The position numbers and the translations under genes are program-made. Source: Sphaerolaimus hirsutus (lineage: Eukaryota > Nematoda > Chromadorea > Monhysterida > Sphaerolaimidae). Taken from it: 64,000 nt of DNA. The notes under the pieces are model-generated. The model was given only the letters and a program-made list of their open reading frames with translations, had not been told where the DNA came from and made no database searches. The stretch covers positions 16,923,206 to 16,987,205 of the forward strand of contig OZ038459.1 in the NCBI GenBank assembly GCA_964036195.1, in the 5' to 3' direction. Every line of letters begins with the position of its first letter. The first letter of the stretch is position 1. This document shows, in pieces, positions 43,651-55,431 of the stretch.

Positions 43651-43824
43651 CTGTAAAATTAAGTGTCAAATATCAAGAAGCGAATGTGATGTAACATGTC
43701 AATAAAAATAAAAAATAAAAATTTTATAATAGAGCTTTTGATATTTTGCATAACACTTAACAAACGTGTATTTACGAACTTTTACGTGATGTTTATCACG
43801 TCACTTTACACTTTACAGGGTCAT
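43651..43824. repeat. Worn family F fragment
   Basis: CCCTGTAAAATTAAGTGTCAAAT at the left faces GTCACTTTACACTTTACAGGGTCAT at the right, as in family F interiors. The terminal CAGTCCCAG is not visible. Confidence 0.4.
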
Positions 43825-44598
43825 TTAACCCTGCATAAACAAAACTGCAAGGAACGAGCTCAGTATAGTGATATATGTGAAGAGTGTTACCAGTCCGATG
43901 AATAGTCACAAAAGGACCCCCCCCCCCCCGATAAAGTCCAAATTATGAGTAGATGGGAAAAGTGTTGAATACACATACAATCACAGGGACATTGTTTGCA
44001 AAAGTAATCAAGAATACGGTAGGTTGATCCTGGAATACATTTACAGTAGCACATATACTTATGTAAATTATACTTACAAGATCTTTTTGAATAAAATAAT
44101 AATGAACTTTTAGAACTTCTTGGCGCTTTTTTGGCGCTTTTTAAAACACTAGCGCCAAGCGCCAATGGCGCCACGGTGTCATAGCGCCAAGCGCCAAAAG
44201 CGCCATGGCGCTTTTCCAAATCCCAGCGCCAAGCGCCAATGGCGCCACAGCAAAAAGGCGCCAAGCGCCAAAAGCGCCATGGCGCTTTTTGCTTTGGCGC
44301 TAGCGCCAGGCGCCAGCGCCATGGCGCTTTTCCATCACTACATACGACCAACTAATATAATTAACCCGTTGGGATTTCTCGGGCAGCCCAATCCACTGAA
44401 TCTGAAAGTTTACGTTACTCAGATCAAACCGTTCTATTCTAATTCACAACTTGGCTAACAAATTTTTTTTGTCGGGTGTATTAAATTTCCCACCCGACCG
44501 CACAAAGAAAATGACTAATTTCACCTGCTGTTTACCTAAAACCTATTTTTACGTGGAACTCCTATACAAACAGGACATCCATCAAACAAAAATAAAAA

Positions 44599-45238
44599 TA
44601 CCGTATTACCTCGAAATACCCCCATGGGGGTTTATTATTTCACCAGCAAAATTTGAGGGGGGGGGTTAATTCGAGGGGGGTTATTATTTCGTCAGAAATT
44701 TTTCGTAAGGATCGTAGTAAAAAGTAGGCATTTGCGTACTCAAAACAGGTAATAAATGTGTCCAAACGGGGTATATTTGGACATAAAAACGTTGATACCT
44801 AGCTACACAAACTAGTCTACGTGTACGTAGCTGCAATGCAAATTAGCAGTAACATAACATAACATAACATAACATAACATAGTAACATATACTCGGATGA
44901 CATTACGCTGTACATTTTCCACGAGTAAACACTCCATCATGACGTCATCACGTTGGTCATATCTGGCATTTAGCATTTATTTCATTGTCTTTTTTCTTTT
45001 TCTTTTTGCAAAATCTTGATTCATAAGTTTTCATTTGGCTGTCTGCCAGCCGAAGACATAAATCATATCTATTTGTAGAGTATCATGTCTGCCGAGTGTA
45101 ACATAACATTTTACATCATGTACATTGCATACATTATTCCGAAGGCGGGGGGGGGGGTATTTCGAGGGGGGTTTATTATTTCCCCGGCCCATTTTTGAGG
45201 GGGGTAATTCGAGGGGGGTTATTCGAGGTAATACGGTA
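44599..45238. mobile_element. Family B element
   Basis: It starts TACCGTATTACCTCGAAATA and ends TTATTCGAGGTAATACGGTA. The interior contains an (AACAT)n run at about 44851-44882. Confidence 0.7.
44851..44882. repeat. (AACAT)n microsatellite
   Basis: Six to seven copies of the pentamer AACAT lie inside the family B element. Confidence 0.85.
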
Positions 45239-45583
45239 CTTTTTGCTCGAAAATAAAGCACATTACGGCGATAGACTTAGCGAAGACTTGAGTCTTTGAA
45301 TATTTCGTCGGGAAAAAACAGTATCAATTTACATCGCAAACTAGTGATAAAAATGCGCCGAATACATGGCACAAAGTGGAAAGGGTAAGTTGACGTAAAA
45401 ATGGCAAATATACATGGGTACTGTGACCTAAGCTTGTGACCCCTAAAAAGTAATGAAATACTACAGCATCGAATTACACACCCCTCCAAGCTTGAGGGGA
45501 TAGTAAGGAAGGATATCCACTAGTGATGGTAATGATTTGCGATTTTTTTTCAAAACTTTCAATAAAATGCTTCAATAAATAAA

Positions 45584-45772
45584 GGGCCAGATTTAATTCT
45601 CAAGTAATGTGCCCTACATGTCTGACAAAACAAAATGTGCGAAAAAATGTTTTCATGTAGATCTCGCAACATTGAACATTGTGATATCGTTTTCATTCTA
45701 TGAATGTCCCATATAACTGTTGGAATGTTCGCTGGAAATCGGCCAAACTTTTTTTGGATTTGTAGGGCATAG
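45584..45772. repeat. Family G fragment (GGGCCAGATTTAATTCTC end)
   Basis: GGGCCAGATTTAATTCTCAAG at the left and TTGTAGGGCATAGTA at the right match the ends of the element at 53029-53330. Confidence 0.5.
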
Positions 45773-47329
45773 TACTAACAATATGGATTGTGTGCAAGCA
45801 TTCCTTTGTTTCCACTGCCCTCAGGTTTCAGCTGTAGGACAGCGAAAACAAAGATATGTGCACTTGACTTTACAAAATTATGAGTTATGCGATGAAGGTG
45901 CCCAACAAAATCCAAAATAGAAAAGTGTGGCTGATTGCCAGGGAACTTTCTGACAGTGATATGGAGCAGACATGGACAGTAAGTGGAGAAAAAAATCTCA
46001 AAAAATCACTCCTTGTTTAACTCGATTTAAAGCGATAAAGCGATTTTGGGCCTTATTTACTGTTTGCAAGCAGAAAAAAACGTGTTCAAATAGCGCACAC
46101 TCCATGTATTAGCATTTATCAAGCAGTATTCATTTCAATACAATATTTGACATGTAAAAAACATGAAGCAACCATCACAATACAAAAGTTTGACATAACA
46201 CTTTGATGACAATTTCAAAAACCTTTTGCACTCAACCTATGGTGCTCCACACCCTGGATCTCAACTGGTTTTGGTATCAACTTAATTTTAGTTCTATTTA
46301 AGCCACAGGACAATTTTGAAATGCATATTTGGCAATGTCAAAAATGTAACCAATATTACCATGCGCATTTGAACATTGTGTGTAGAGCCAAAAGTTATTG
46401 ACCAAAATTTGCATCGCTTCCAAATTTGATTTTGAGACATGAATATATCGATGTCTGCTCAGTGGTCTCTAACGCGGGAGGGGGCGGTGGGGGTAACCCC
46501 ATGCCCAAATGCTCCAACTAGGTATTTATCTATCTATCCCTTATGCGATTTTTCACTGCTAAACCCTGAACCCTTCCCCCAAATTGGCCTGCTGTCAAGC
46601 TATCAGGGCAATTTTTGAGAAATTTTTGCTTAAAATCTCTAATTTTTATATCTTTTTGCCCATTTTCAACTACAAAAGTGCTATTTTAGGCTAACAACAT
46701 GGCCAGTTGTGTACCCTTGTTTTCAGTGCAATATATCCAGTATGAGTGATTTTCTGTGATTTTTTTCAATTAAAAAATATATAAATATATCACTGAGATT
46801 TTGAAAAAAATATAAATATATATAAATGTTATATATATTTATATTTTTTGTGATTTTCGATAATAAAAATCATGGGTGATTTTTTGAATGCTAATTTAAA
46901 TCCATAGAATCTGCATGAAACATGTTTTATTCACGCACTGTATTTTGTCAGGTGTATAGCTCACATTACTCAAGAATTTTATCTGGATCCAGGTGCTAAG
47001 TGCCATGAAACCCTTAAATAACACCAGTGAGATGGCAGTATGGCACCATTCTCTCACAATAGCATAAGATAGAAAGCAAAAGACACAATGAATATCCAGA
47101 AATACAAAGTACATGTAAATATTTGTGTTTTAATGTAAGACAAAAATATGAATAGGCAGATCATGGCAGTGAAAGTCCGTTAAAAATAACATCTATTGAA
47201 TAACTCCTCCCTTCAAATAACTGTTTTTGTTGTGTGAAATGTCCGATGCAGAAATGACTCCCCAGTGTATGTAGTCATTCTTACGAAGGTCATACACAAC
47301 TTGCAGTAGCTATTTGGCATCAATTTTAA

Positions 47330-47446
47330 ATGGCACTTCGCCACAAAACTGGAGCCAAGCTCAATGACATGTTCAACTTTTGGTAAAATGGCGCCGACAC
47401 AAATTCAGCTAAACAGCGCCATGGCACTGGCGTATTTCCATTACTA
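47330..47446. mobile_element. Strongly decayed family A patch
   Basis: It has words such as AAATGGCGCC and CAGCGCCATGGCACTGGCG and the end TTTCCATTACTA. The left end is lost. Confidence 0.35.
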
Positions 47447-48066
47447 TTATGGCCGTATGTTGGGATATACTTCGGTGAGTGCGCGCGCGTACATGGGATA
47501 AATTTAATAACCAGAACGCTTTTTGCTTCTGCATTTCCACAATGAATATTTTATCCGCTACGGAAAATTGTGCGCTGGTATTTTATTTTAGTTTAGATAG
47601 CTGCCCAAGAAAATCTATTTTGACATGTAAGGGTAGGAGCTTTTCCGTCGGGGGGTTTTCTTTGGGGATTATTTTTTCATGTGACAAAAGATACACAAAT
47701 TGAACCGTTTTCACTTTGTTGACAGTTTCTTGAAACAGAATATGAAACATTCATGTTTGGTTGTTGGTCGATCATTTTTCAGTACGATCCACGAAATGTA
47801 CCTACATAGAACAAATACTTGTAACTATTCACCAAAAGCATTATATTTTTGATTTTTTAATGCCACAAAAATATTGCAACGCCTGTTAGATGAACTTCGA
47901 GAGAAAAACCCCGGAATCTCATTTCGAAAAAGATGCATATTCAAAGGAAATTCATCCGTGAGCCATTCATCCATTTACCAATAAAAGGAAAAGAATGGAT
48001 GGGCTTGAAACAGACTGGTGAAGTTTGCTTACAGTTGGGTGGGGGAAGAGAGACAAAACGCATTTG

Positions 48067-48281
48067 TGCTGCGCACACTAGTTGACTAAAATAAACTCGG
48101 GTTTTGGTTAACTCATAAATCGGCTTTGAACGTAATTGAGTTTACCAGAATGAGGTGTCTGTCAACTGCACTTGACGAAGATTGAGAATAACCTATTCTG
48201 GCAAACTAAAATACGTTCAAAGCTGATTTATGAGCACCCAATTTTAGTTTTCTTCTTTTAGTAAACTGATGTGCGTGGCAA
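48067..48281. mobile_element. Family E fold-back
   Basis: GCTGCGCACACTAGTTGACTAAA pairs with TTTAGTAAACTGATGTGCGTGGC. The inner arms (ATCGGCTTTGAACGTAATTGAG) match those at 26300-26515. Confidence 0.65.
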
Positions 48282-48599
48282 CATTGAGTGATGCATCGCA
48301 GAGTTCGCTGCAAGCCCCGCTCAATTTTATTGGTTTTAGAGCCCCCAAAGCCCATGCGGCGTCAACTAAATCATACAGATTATGGGCAAATATTGGGGTA
48401 CACATTTTGATTGAAATTGGTGAAAGGAAGAAGATAGATTAGAACAGTAATACCGAGGGACGATATACGGTAATGACAATTTTCTAAAGTTTTCTAATAT
48501 ATTTATCAAATTTGACAAGACGGACCCAGTTTTCTAGCAGCGCGATTCAATGTGGTGACTAATTGAATTGACATTTAATTGGACACTGCTACATTTAAT

Positions 48600-49123
48600 C
48601 ATACTTGTTAAAACGTATTTAAGTTTACTCAAAAAGTACGTTTACTCGAGTACTGAGTAAATACGTTTAGGTATACTTAGAAAAAAGTACCTGTACTCGC
48701 GTTTACGTTTACCTTTTAAAAGTACTCGAGTACAGAAAACGTACTTCAGACATGCTTTGTTATATGCTTTTTCAAGGCATAGATGGGGAAAAATGTAGAA
48801 AAAGCGAATAATAGGAAAAAAATTGTCAAAAATATCTGAAAATAGACAAACAACACATGAACCAGTCAGTATCTAGTGCATTTGATGGTTAAACTGAACG
48901 AAAAGATATGAAAATTAGTGACTTTTAGTGAAAATTGTTGCAAAATTCCAAAAAAATACTCATTTTTAAGTTTTCTGGGAAAAACGTATTTTACTCATGT
49001 TTACTCATGAGTAAAAGTGAAAAAAATTACTTTACGTTTCCTGTACTCAGAGGGTGAGTAAAAAATAAATACTTTACGTTTACGTGGTACTTTGAAAAAA
49101 GTTCGGAACTTTTAACAATTCTG
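48600..49123. mobile_element. Family C element (hAT-like), perfect 8-bp target duplication
   Basis: It starts CATACTTGTTAAAACGTATT and ends GTTCGGAACTTTTAACAATTCTG. CATTTAAT flanks it on both sides (48592-48599, 49124-49131). The interior is rich in TACTCGAGTAC words and has no coding frame. Confidence 0.82.
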
Positions 49124-49131
49124 CATTTAAT

Positions 49132-50049
49132 TGGCCGGTGTGTATCTTATTAATTGGAGTGCGAGAGTTCGGTTCGGGATAACTAAATTTTGCACCTGAT
49201 GGATTCAGCCTACGGCCTGCTTCGGCTAATCCAAAAATATGTGGGAGTTTTGTTTCAGTTTGAAAAAATGTGTAAGATTTCACCTTATACCTACTTTAGT
49301 CTAAACACCAGAGGAAAAAATAAAAAAATGTCAGATCGGCAAGGAGGTGAAAAATACCGCAAACCATTCTGCTGATTACGTAGGCCGCAACCTACCATTT
49401 TCTGAATTACCGCACCTAAAAATCTACCGGCTACCGAACGATTCGCAAATTACGGTATCGGTAAATGGTGAAGATTTAGCTGGGCGGGGATTCCCTGCCA
49501 TTTCGTGGCCTACATAAATATCGGGCCCCACTTAAATCGACTTTGAAACTTACATTTCAAACTTGCGTGCGTATTTATATTTATACGAACTACGCGCGCG
49601 GTCATGTGAAATGGTTCAAAGCGAGCTGGCGGCTTCAGAAATGGAAGCGATATATCTAAAGATAACATCCATCATTCACGCACCGCTGGGCCTAGCGTCC
49701 TTCGCTAGTGGTGGAAAATCACACAAATACCTGTGAAATTTATGGCGACTTTGATGCTTTCGCTAGTTCGAATTGAGCGAGGGTTTTTTTGTTTATAAGC
49801 GCCCAAATTTGGCCATTTCCGACTACTATTTCGTTAGATTTACGAGCGATCGCTGCCTGTCTTGAGATCCCTACGCAACATAAAATGAAGCCCTTGGTAC
49901 CGCTCGACTACGCAGCGCGATTTGTTCAAGTACCCCCCCCCCCTCCCACAGGAATAACTTTTGCCACGTTAGCTACGATAGGGAGATAAAAACGACAATT
50001 TTTCTCCACAACTGAGCCTCCTGTAACAAGCGCCAAACATGAAGACATA
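49132..50049. other. Non-coding stretch, nothing recognised
   Basis: It is of mixed composition, with a C-run at about 49934. The open frame at 49789-49989 has no recognisable motif or splice context and is not annotated. Confidence 0.4.
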
Positions 50050-50506
50050 TGCCGTATTTCCTCGAAATACCCCCCAGGGGGTGATTGTTTCATAGTGGTC
50101 CCGAGAGGGGGGGGGGGTTAAACGAGGGGGCGGTATTTCGAGAGGGGGGGGGTTATTATTTCACAAGAAAATTTTTGAAAACCAAGTACGAAATTGTCGT
50201 CTGAAACGTACGCAGACGTCGAAAAATGCAACAAAAACTGCAATTTATAAGGTTCTGTAGACTAATATTAGTATGTAGATGGTATGTACACTGTTCTAAC
50301 GTGACACCGACATTGTTTTAACGTGTGTTCTGCAGTACACAGAACACAAACTACAGTTATTGTCATGTACGTTCCCTTTACACTCAATTTGGGGGGGGGT
50401 ATTTCGAGGGGGGGTGATTGTTTCAAAGTGGTCCCGAGAGGGGGGGGGGGGTCAAACGAGGGGGGGGGGGTATTTCGAGGGGGGGATATTTCGAGGAAAT
50501 ACGGTA
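50050..50506. mobile_element. Family B element
   Basis: It starts TGCCGTATTTCCTCGAAATA and ends GATATTTCGAGGAAATACGGTA, with long G-runs. The interior GGTTCTGTAGACTAATATTAG is the inverse of that in the copy at 42871-43332. Confidence 0.75.
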
Positions 50507-50661
50507 GTATTTATACATTAGGAATACTCGACGGACTGCAAAGTATGTGTCCAAAATTACTTATGTCTTAGTTGATAATGACTGAGCGGGATACTTATGT
50601 CTTTGCGCACTTTCACAAAAAGAAAAATATTCAAAAGAGAAAAAAAAAACGTTGTCGCGTA

Positions 50662-51633
50662 TAGTGATGGAAAAAGCGCCAGGCTTTTAGCGCCAAGCGC
50701 CAAAAGCGCCATGGCGCTTTTCCGATCCACGGCGCCAAGCGCCAATGGCGCCAGAGCGTTTTAGCGCCAAGCGCCAAAAGCGCCATGGCGCTTTTCTGGA
50801 CCACGGCGCCAAGCGCCAATGGCGCCAGGAAGCTATAGCGCCAAGCGCCAATGGCGCCAGCGCCAAAGTGAAAACGCTTTTTATTATGCCGCACGATGTC
50901 CCAAACAGCCTCCCCCAGAAAATTTTTTTCCAGCTATCTACCCAACCTCCGCGAGAGTCAAAATCAAGGGGGTTGGATTGGGTAGATACACTGATTTTCG
51001 GTGGGTGCATCTCAAGGGGAGAGTATTATTTCTATAGCTCACTCAGACCTGGGTGAATTTCAAGGGATAAATACGAGGTGGTAAAATTCGAGTGGGTAGA
51101 TTGAAAAAAACCCACCTTGAATAACACCCACGCGAATAACACCCCGTTGAGTAACTTCCCCTCCAAAAATTACTGACGAAATTATAACTCACTGGGGTCC
51201 TATTCGAGGATATACGGTAGCCGGAATTGTGAGTAAATGAGGAGCAATTTTGGACAACCTAAATACCTATGCAACATTTCAATGTTTTTAGGGTACTCAC
51301 AGTGATCAAATGCAAATTTAACAGGGCTTGGGAACAAAAATTTTGTCAGGTGCAAGAAGTCGTTAAGTCCACTTGTTTACTAGACTTCTTCCTGGATTTT
51401 TTATAATAATGGTTGGCGCTTTTTTGGCGCCATTTAAAATGCTGGCGCCAGGCGCCAATAGCGCCGCCAGAAAATGGCGTCAAGAGCCAAAAGCGCCATG
51501 GCGCTTTCTCAGATCCCGGCGCCAAGCGCCAATGGCGCCAGAGCATTTTAGCGCCAAGCGCCAAAAGCGCCATGGCGCTTTTTGCTTTGGCGCTAGCGCC
51601 AGACGCCAGCGCCATGGCGCTTTTCCATCACTA
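50662..51633. mobile_element. Family A composite with perfect 8-bp target duplication
   Basis: GCGCC-word blocks at 50662-50870 and 51412-51633 are the two ends of one element. GTCGCGTA flanks it at 50654-50661 and 51634-51641. The middle includes a family B-like part ending ATTCGAGGATATACGGTA at 51219. Translated GCGCC words give the recurrent GAIGAWRR peptides, which are not genes. Confidence 0.78.
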
Positions 51634-51641
51634 GTCGCGTA

Positions 51642-52183
51642 CATACAACTTGTACCGTACAAGCCACAATTTTTTTCGTCATTGAAACGTTTTCCTTCTG
51701 TTTTGAACAATTTTGATTTTACTAACTTCAGAAAAATGCATAGCAACCAGTCCGCGGATTATAGGGTAAGCTCTCGTCGCTTCAGAAAATTTAACTGATG
51801 GAGATTTCAATCTTTCCTAGCTGAAGATGGATAGAGCTTTCCATACAACTCATGACGTGTAATTGTAGTTTGACACGAATGTACGTAATTATTATTTTAA
51901 ATAAATTGGCACCTACTTTTGCACAAGATGATTGAAAAGACACTTAATAATAAGACACCTAATAATCAACACCTAAAACACCAGATAAAAGCAGTTTCAC
52001 ACATTGTAATTTTCAAACTGGTGAAATTATTGGGATTGGATGACTCTAAAATTTACTGATATTCTTGAAAATGTGCTAAAATGCGGACGTGCCGCGCTGG
52101 TGCGATAACTTTTAATTACGAACGCTCGCGTGCAGTAAGCAAATGTCGCATCTTACCCCAGTCCCCAGTCACAGTCCAGTGAC
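51642..52183. other. Non-coding stretch, nothing recognised
   Basis: It is AT-rich, with no coding frame or repeat supported. Confidence 0.4.
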
Positions 52184-52466
52184 TACCGTATTCCTACTAA
52201 TAGAAAAGCGCCGTTCTATTTTTTTGCCACCTTTTCTACCTGCCGTTCTATTGGATGTGCCGTACTATTTCTTCACCAATCTTTCACACATTTTTTTGAT
52301 TTGAACTTAGGTAGGTAGTTTCGTTTTCCATTCTATTGCAGACTGCCGTTCAATGGGAGGGTGTCGTTCTATTGTTTTCACGAGAGCAAAAAGTGTCAGA
52401 ACCTGCCGTTCTATTGGAGGTGCCCTTCTATTGGAGGTATGCTCGTCTTTTAGAATAAATACGGTA
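52184..52466. mobile_element. Family B2 MITE
   Basis: It starts CTACCGTATTCCTACTAATAG and ends AGAATAAATACGGTA, with GCCGTTCTATTGGAGGTGCC inside. Confidence 0.65.
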
Positions 52467-52754
52467 AATACATACCGTGCAGAGAATATAACTTGACTTG
52501 ACTTGACCACAGTTCGACTGCGAAAAATACAGTCGTAAAGTATTTACTAAATAAGATTTCCGCTTCAGGCTATCTCCCGCTATTCTCTGGCACACTGTGT
52601 TCGCTTGGCTTGCTCACTTTTAAACATTTTTCAAAAATATTTTTGTGCACAAACAAATTTTCTGTTTCGGAATGGAGGAAATCACGGTTTAACCCGAAAG
52701 ATGGCTGATGAGTCAAAAGAACATCTTTTTATACCGGAGTTGTTAAAGGTACCG

Positions 52755-52865
52755 AAAAGCACTAGAGTAGGTACCGTATATGAGTAGTAAATCCGAAAAG
52801 TCATTTTTTAGAAAAAAATACTTAAAATTTGCACTTTCTTCTAGAGGGTTTGCCATCGTTAGTGA
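52755..52865. repeat. Family D right-end fragment
   Basis: CTAGAGGGTTTGCCATCGTTA matches the right end of the element at 15624-17759. The left half is missing. Confidence 0.4.
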
Positions 52866-53028
52866 GACGTGAAATGACAAGTCCAAAGTTTTAAGAAAAG
52901 TAAATTTAAAAGTGTGAAGTGAATTGAGAACTTTTATTTTAACTTCTCACTTCTGAATTTACTTTGCTTTTAACTTACCTATCACTTATGAAATGCTTTT
53001 TACTTGTCCACTCGCGGAACTGGCCCCT

Positions 53029-53330
53029 GGGGCCAGATTTAATTCTCGAGTAATGTGCCCTACCCGAAAGTAATGCGCCCGAAATCGGGCAGCCGGCCTA
53101 CAAATTGTTTACGGATGCCCTACCCTACACGTCAGTCTCCCGACACGACAAAACGCAATTCAATTGCGTGTCGGGAAGTCCAAGTTGGGTGTGGGTTTCA
53201 GACGGAATTTATTAAAAAAAGAAAAACTCGGCTATGCTTTGTACACGGTTTTGTCGGGCGTGTAGGGAGACGCGTGTAGGGTGTAGTGCATAACTTAAGA
53301 ATATTTGTAGGGCATATTAAATCTGGCCCC
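53029..53330. mobile_element. Family G inverted-repeat element
   Basis: GGGGCCAGATTTAATTCTCG faces AATATGCCC...AATCTGGCCCC read as its inverse. The interior has a second inverted pair (CCCGACACG and CGTGTCGGG). Confidence 0.65.
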
Positions 53331-53421
53331 TGGAGGCTGGAGTATACCTACCTACCTGGGTATTTTTCAAATTGAGGCAACTATGTTTTCGCAACTGTGC
53401 TTGGTATCGTAGTCTCAAAGG

Positions 53422-54091
53422 CAATGATGGGTAAGTTCTCCAAAAAAAAACACTTTCTGTGTTTTGAGTTTTTCAAAAATGAATACGTGTGTTTTGAGTT
53501 TTTATCACGAAAAAACTTGAGTACCGTATTTCCTCGAAATACCCCCAGTCATGCAGAATGTCAAATTAAAGTTTGGCATTTCTGATGACATTTTACTTTA
53601 CCGGTTTCACATGACTAACTCATCTCTTTTGACCCATTAGAGTTGTAAATAATACCTTACAAGTGACCAGGTTATGCTTTTGGCAGCTTTGGGGTGAGCC
53701 CTCAACTCGGTGGAGTGAGCTGGTGGGGCAAGTGTCTTTGTCAATCAGTCAGTGTCAATCACAATTCCAATCATTGTCACAATGACCATGTGCCATTTTG
53801 TTATTATACTTAGGTTGTATTTTGTTACCTGTTATTAAATTTAGACCCTCTGTTATCTGTTGATATGCACTTTTGCACATTTCTTATTTTGTCCAGTCAA
53901 ACACAGCACAGTATTCCTCAAATCCAAAGAAAAAACTCAAAAAACTTTTCTGTGTTTCCGTGTTCTCCAATAAAAAACTCATTTGAGTTTTGAGTTTTTC
54001 AAGATTTTTGAGTTCCCGTGTTTCTGTGTAAAACAAAAACACAGAAACTCATAAGTTTCTGTGTTCAATTTCTGTGTTTTTGCCATCGTTG
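53422..54091. mobile_element. Family D element (hAT-like), perfect 8-bp target duplication
   Basis: It starts CAATGATGGGTAAGTTCTCC and ends TTTTTGCCATCGTTG. CTCAAAGG flanks it (53414-53421, 54092-54099). The ends share TTTCTGTGTTTTGAGTTTTTC words with the copy at 60759-61590. Confidence 0.82.
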
Positions 54092-54099
54092 CTCAAAGG

Positions 54100-54511
54100 T
54101 AAGATCTCCATCGATAAATAGAATAAAACGAAATAAATAAAAATGCGCGCAAGCAAATTGAAGCAAAGTAACACACTAAAAGCGAATAAAGATGTGCAAA
54201 ATGTCAGTGGAGAAACTTGTGCCTGATGATCAAGCTCTCGTAATTCAATTTTCCAACCTACCGACCCCATTGCCGACTAAACTCACCGAGTTAGCGATCA
54301 AATTACCATACGATTGTACATAAAAGCACAGATAAAAACTGAATGGATGGAGTCGGAAATTTCCGCAGAGTGAACTGCGTATTGAGCATTAGGGATATTT
54401 TACCGACATTCAGATCAGGCAGATAGAATTAAAAATATGGAAAAACATTTTGAAAAATTCACAATTCCAAAAAAATCAGCACTGATTTTACTTGCTCCAC
54501 AGTAATACATC
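54100..54511. other. Non-coding stretch, nothing recognised
   Basis: It is AT-rich, with no coding frame or repeat supported. Confidence 0.4.
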
Positions 54512-54899
54512 TACCGTATTTCCTCAAAATACCCCAGGGGGTTTATTTTTCAGAGTGGAAATTTTGAGGGGGGTATTTCGAGGGGGGCTTATTCGGGGGG
54601 GGGGGGTTATTATTTCGCAAAAATTTTTCGAGACGGATAGTAGTAAAGAATGCTCTATTTCATACCCCAAACTGGTAGTAAATGCAGCGAACGAGGTTAC
54701 ACTTGGACGTATCAACATGTATCGCTACACGAACCAGACTATCTGTACCAGCGATGCAAATTGGTCCCAATTTATACATCATGTATATCGTAAACATGAT
54801 GCACCTTCTTCCAGACGGGGGGTATTTCGAGGGGTTTTTTTCCCAGCTCGAAAACACCTGGGGGTATTTCAAGAAGGGGTATTTCGAGGAAATACTGTA
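54512..54899. mobile_element. Family B element
   Basis: It starts TACCGTATTTCCTCAAAATA and ends GGGTATTTCGAGGAAATACTGTA. It carries a G-run at 54595-54606. Confidence 0.7.
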
Positions 54900-55431
54900 T
54901 GTGGAAAAAATCATATAAATAGATCGTAAATAAAATAAAAATATGCGTCTCCCCGTTTTAAATATGAACAATATTTACTAGGTAATCCATTCTTCACTCC
55001 ATGCGAAAATATAATCCAGGCTGCATGTACTGTCTGTCATGCGAATAGCTAACGCACATTTTTCGCGTATTCTATTCCATTCTATCGAAACGTAAATTAC
55101 TCAGAATGGAAATCAAATCAGACCAAAGCCACTGAAAAATAGCAGAAACGATGAACAATTGCCATGGCAATGTTCCCTGACTTTTTAGAAATTAGTGTGC
55201 TTCCTGCGGATACATGCCGGTTTTACTGTTCGGACAGCATACTATTTACAAAATGTTACCATAATATTTCGATGATGAAGTTTACGGGATACATTTTGTT
55301 CTGGATCGTTTACTTATTCCATACTGTAAGTTATTTTTGGGAGTGAAATACCCAGTCTTGAAATACCCAGTACGCGAGTACAAAAACGTTACAAGTACAA
55401 ATACCCACTTTTACGTTTTCCGGGGACAATA
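54900..55431. other. Non-coding stretch, nothing recognised
   Basis: The open frame at 55164-55346 has no motif, splice context or repeat identity, so it is left unannotated. Confidence 0.4.

Larger units (their letters stand above)
42588..44340. mobile_element. Family A composite with perfect 8-bp target duplication
   Basis: Two GCGCC-word blocks (42588-42795 and 44119-44340) are the two ends of one element. The target CATACGAC is repeated exactly at 42580-42587 and 44341-44348. Between the blocks lie a family B copy (42871-43332) and about 790 bp more, so the element is large or was opened up by later insertions. No transposase frame was recognised. Confidence 0.75.
45239..48066. other. 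Non-coding stretch, few recognisable repeats
   Basis: No supportable gene is seen; the short open frames here lack any recognisable motif. Present are a family G fragment (45584-45772), AT-rich runs with ATATAAATATAT words (46780-46850) and a worn family A-like patch (about 47330-47446). Confidence 0.4.

Noticed and set aside
45720-45920. 66-codon frame with Cys and His residues resembling a small zinc-binding protein
   Set aside because: Cys/His spacing fits no known finger, and its first part overlaps a family G fragment.
50631-51798. Open frames with GAIGAWRR-type repeats
   Set aside because: They are translations of GCGCC words in family A MITEs; the same peptides appear at 42613 and 43887.
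55164-55346. 60-codon open frame with several cysteines
   Set aside because: It has no signal peptide, recognisable motif or splice partner; it is consistent with chance.
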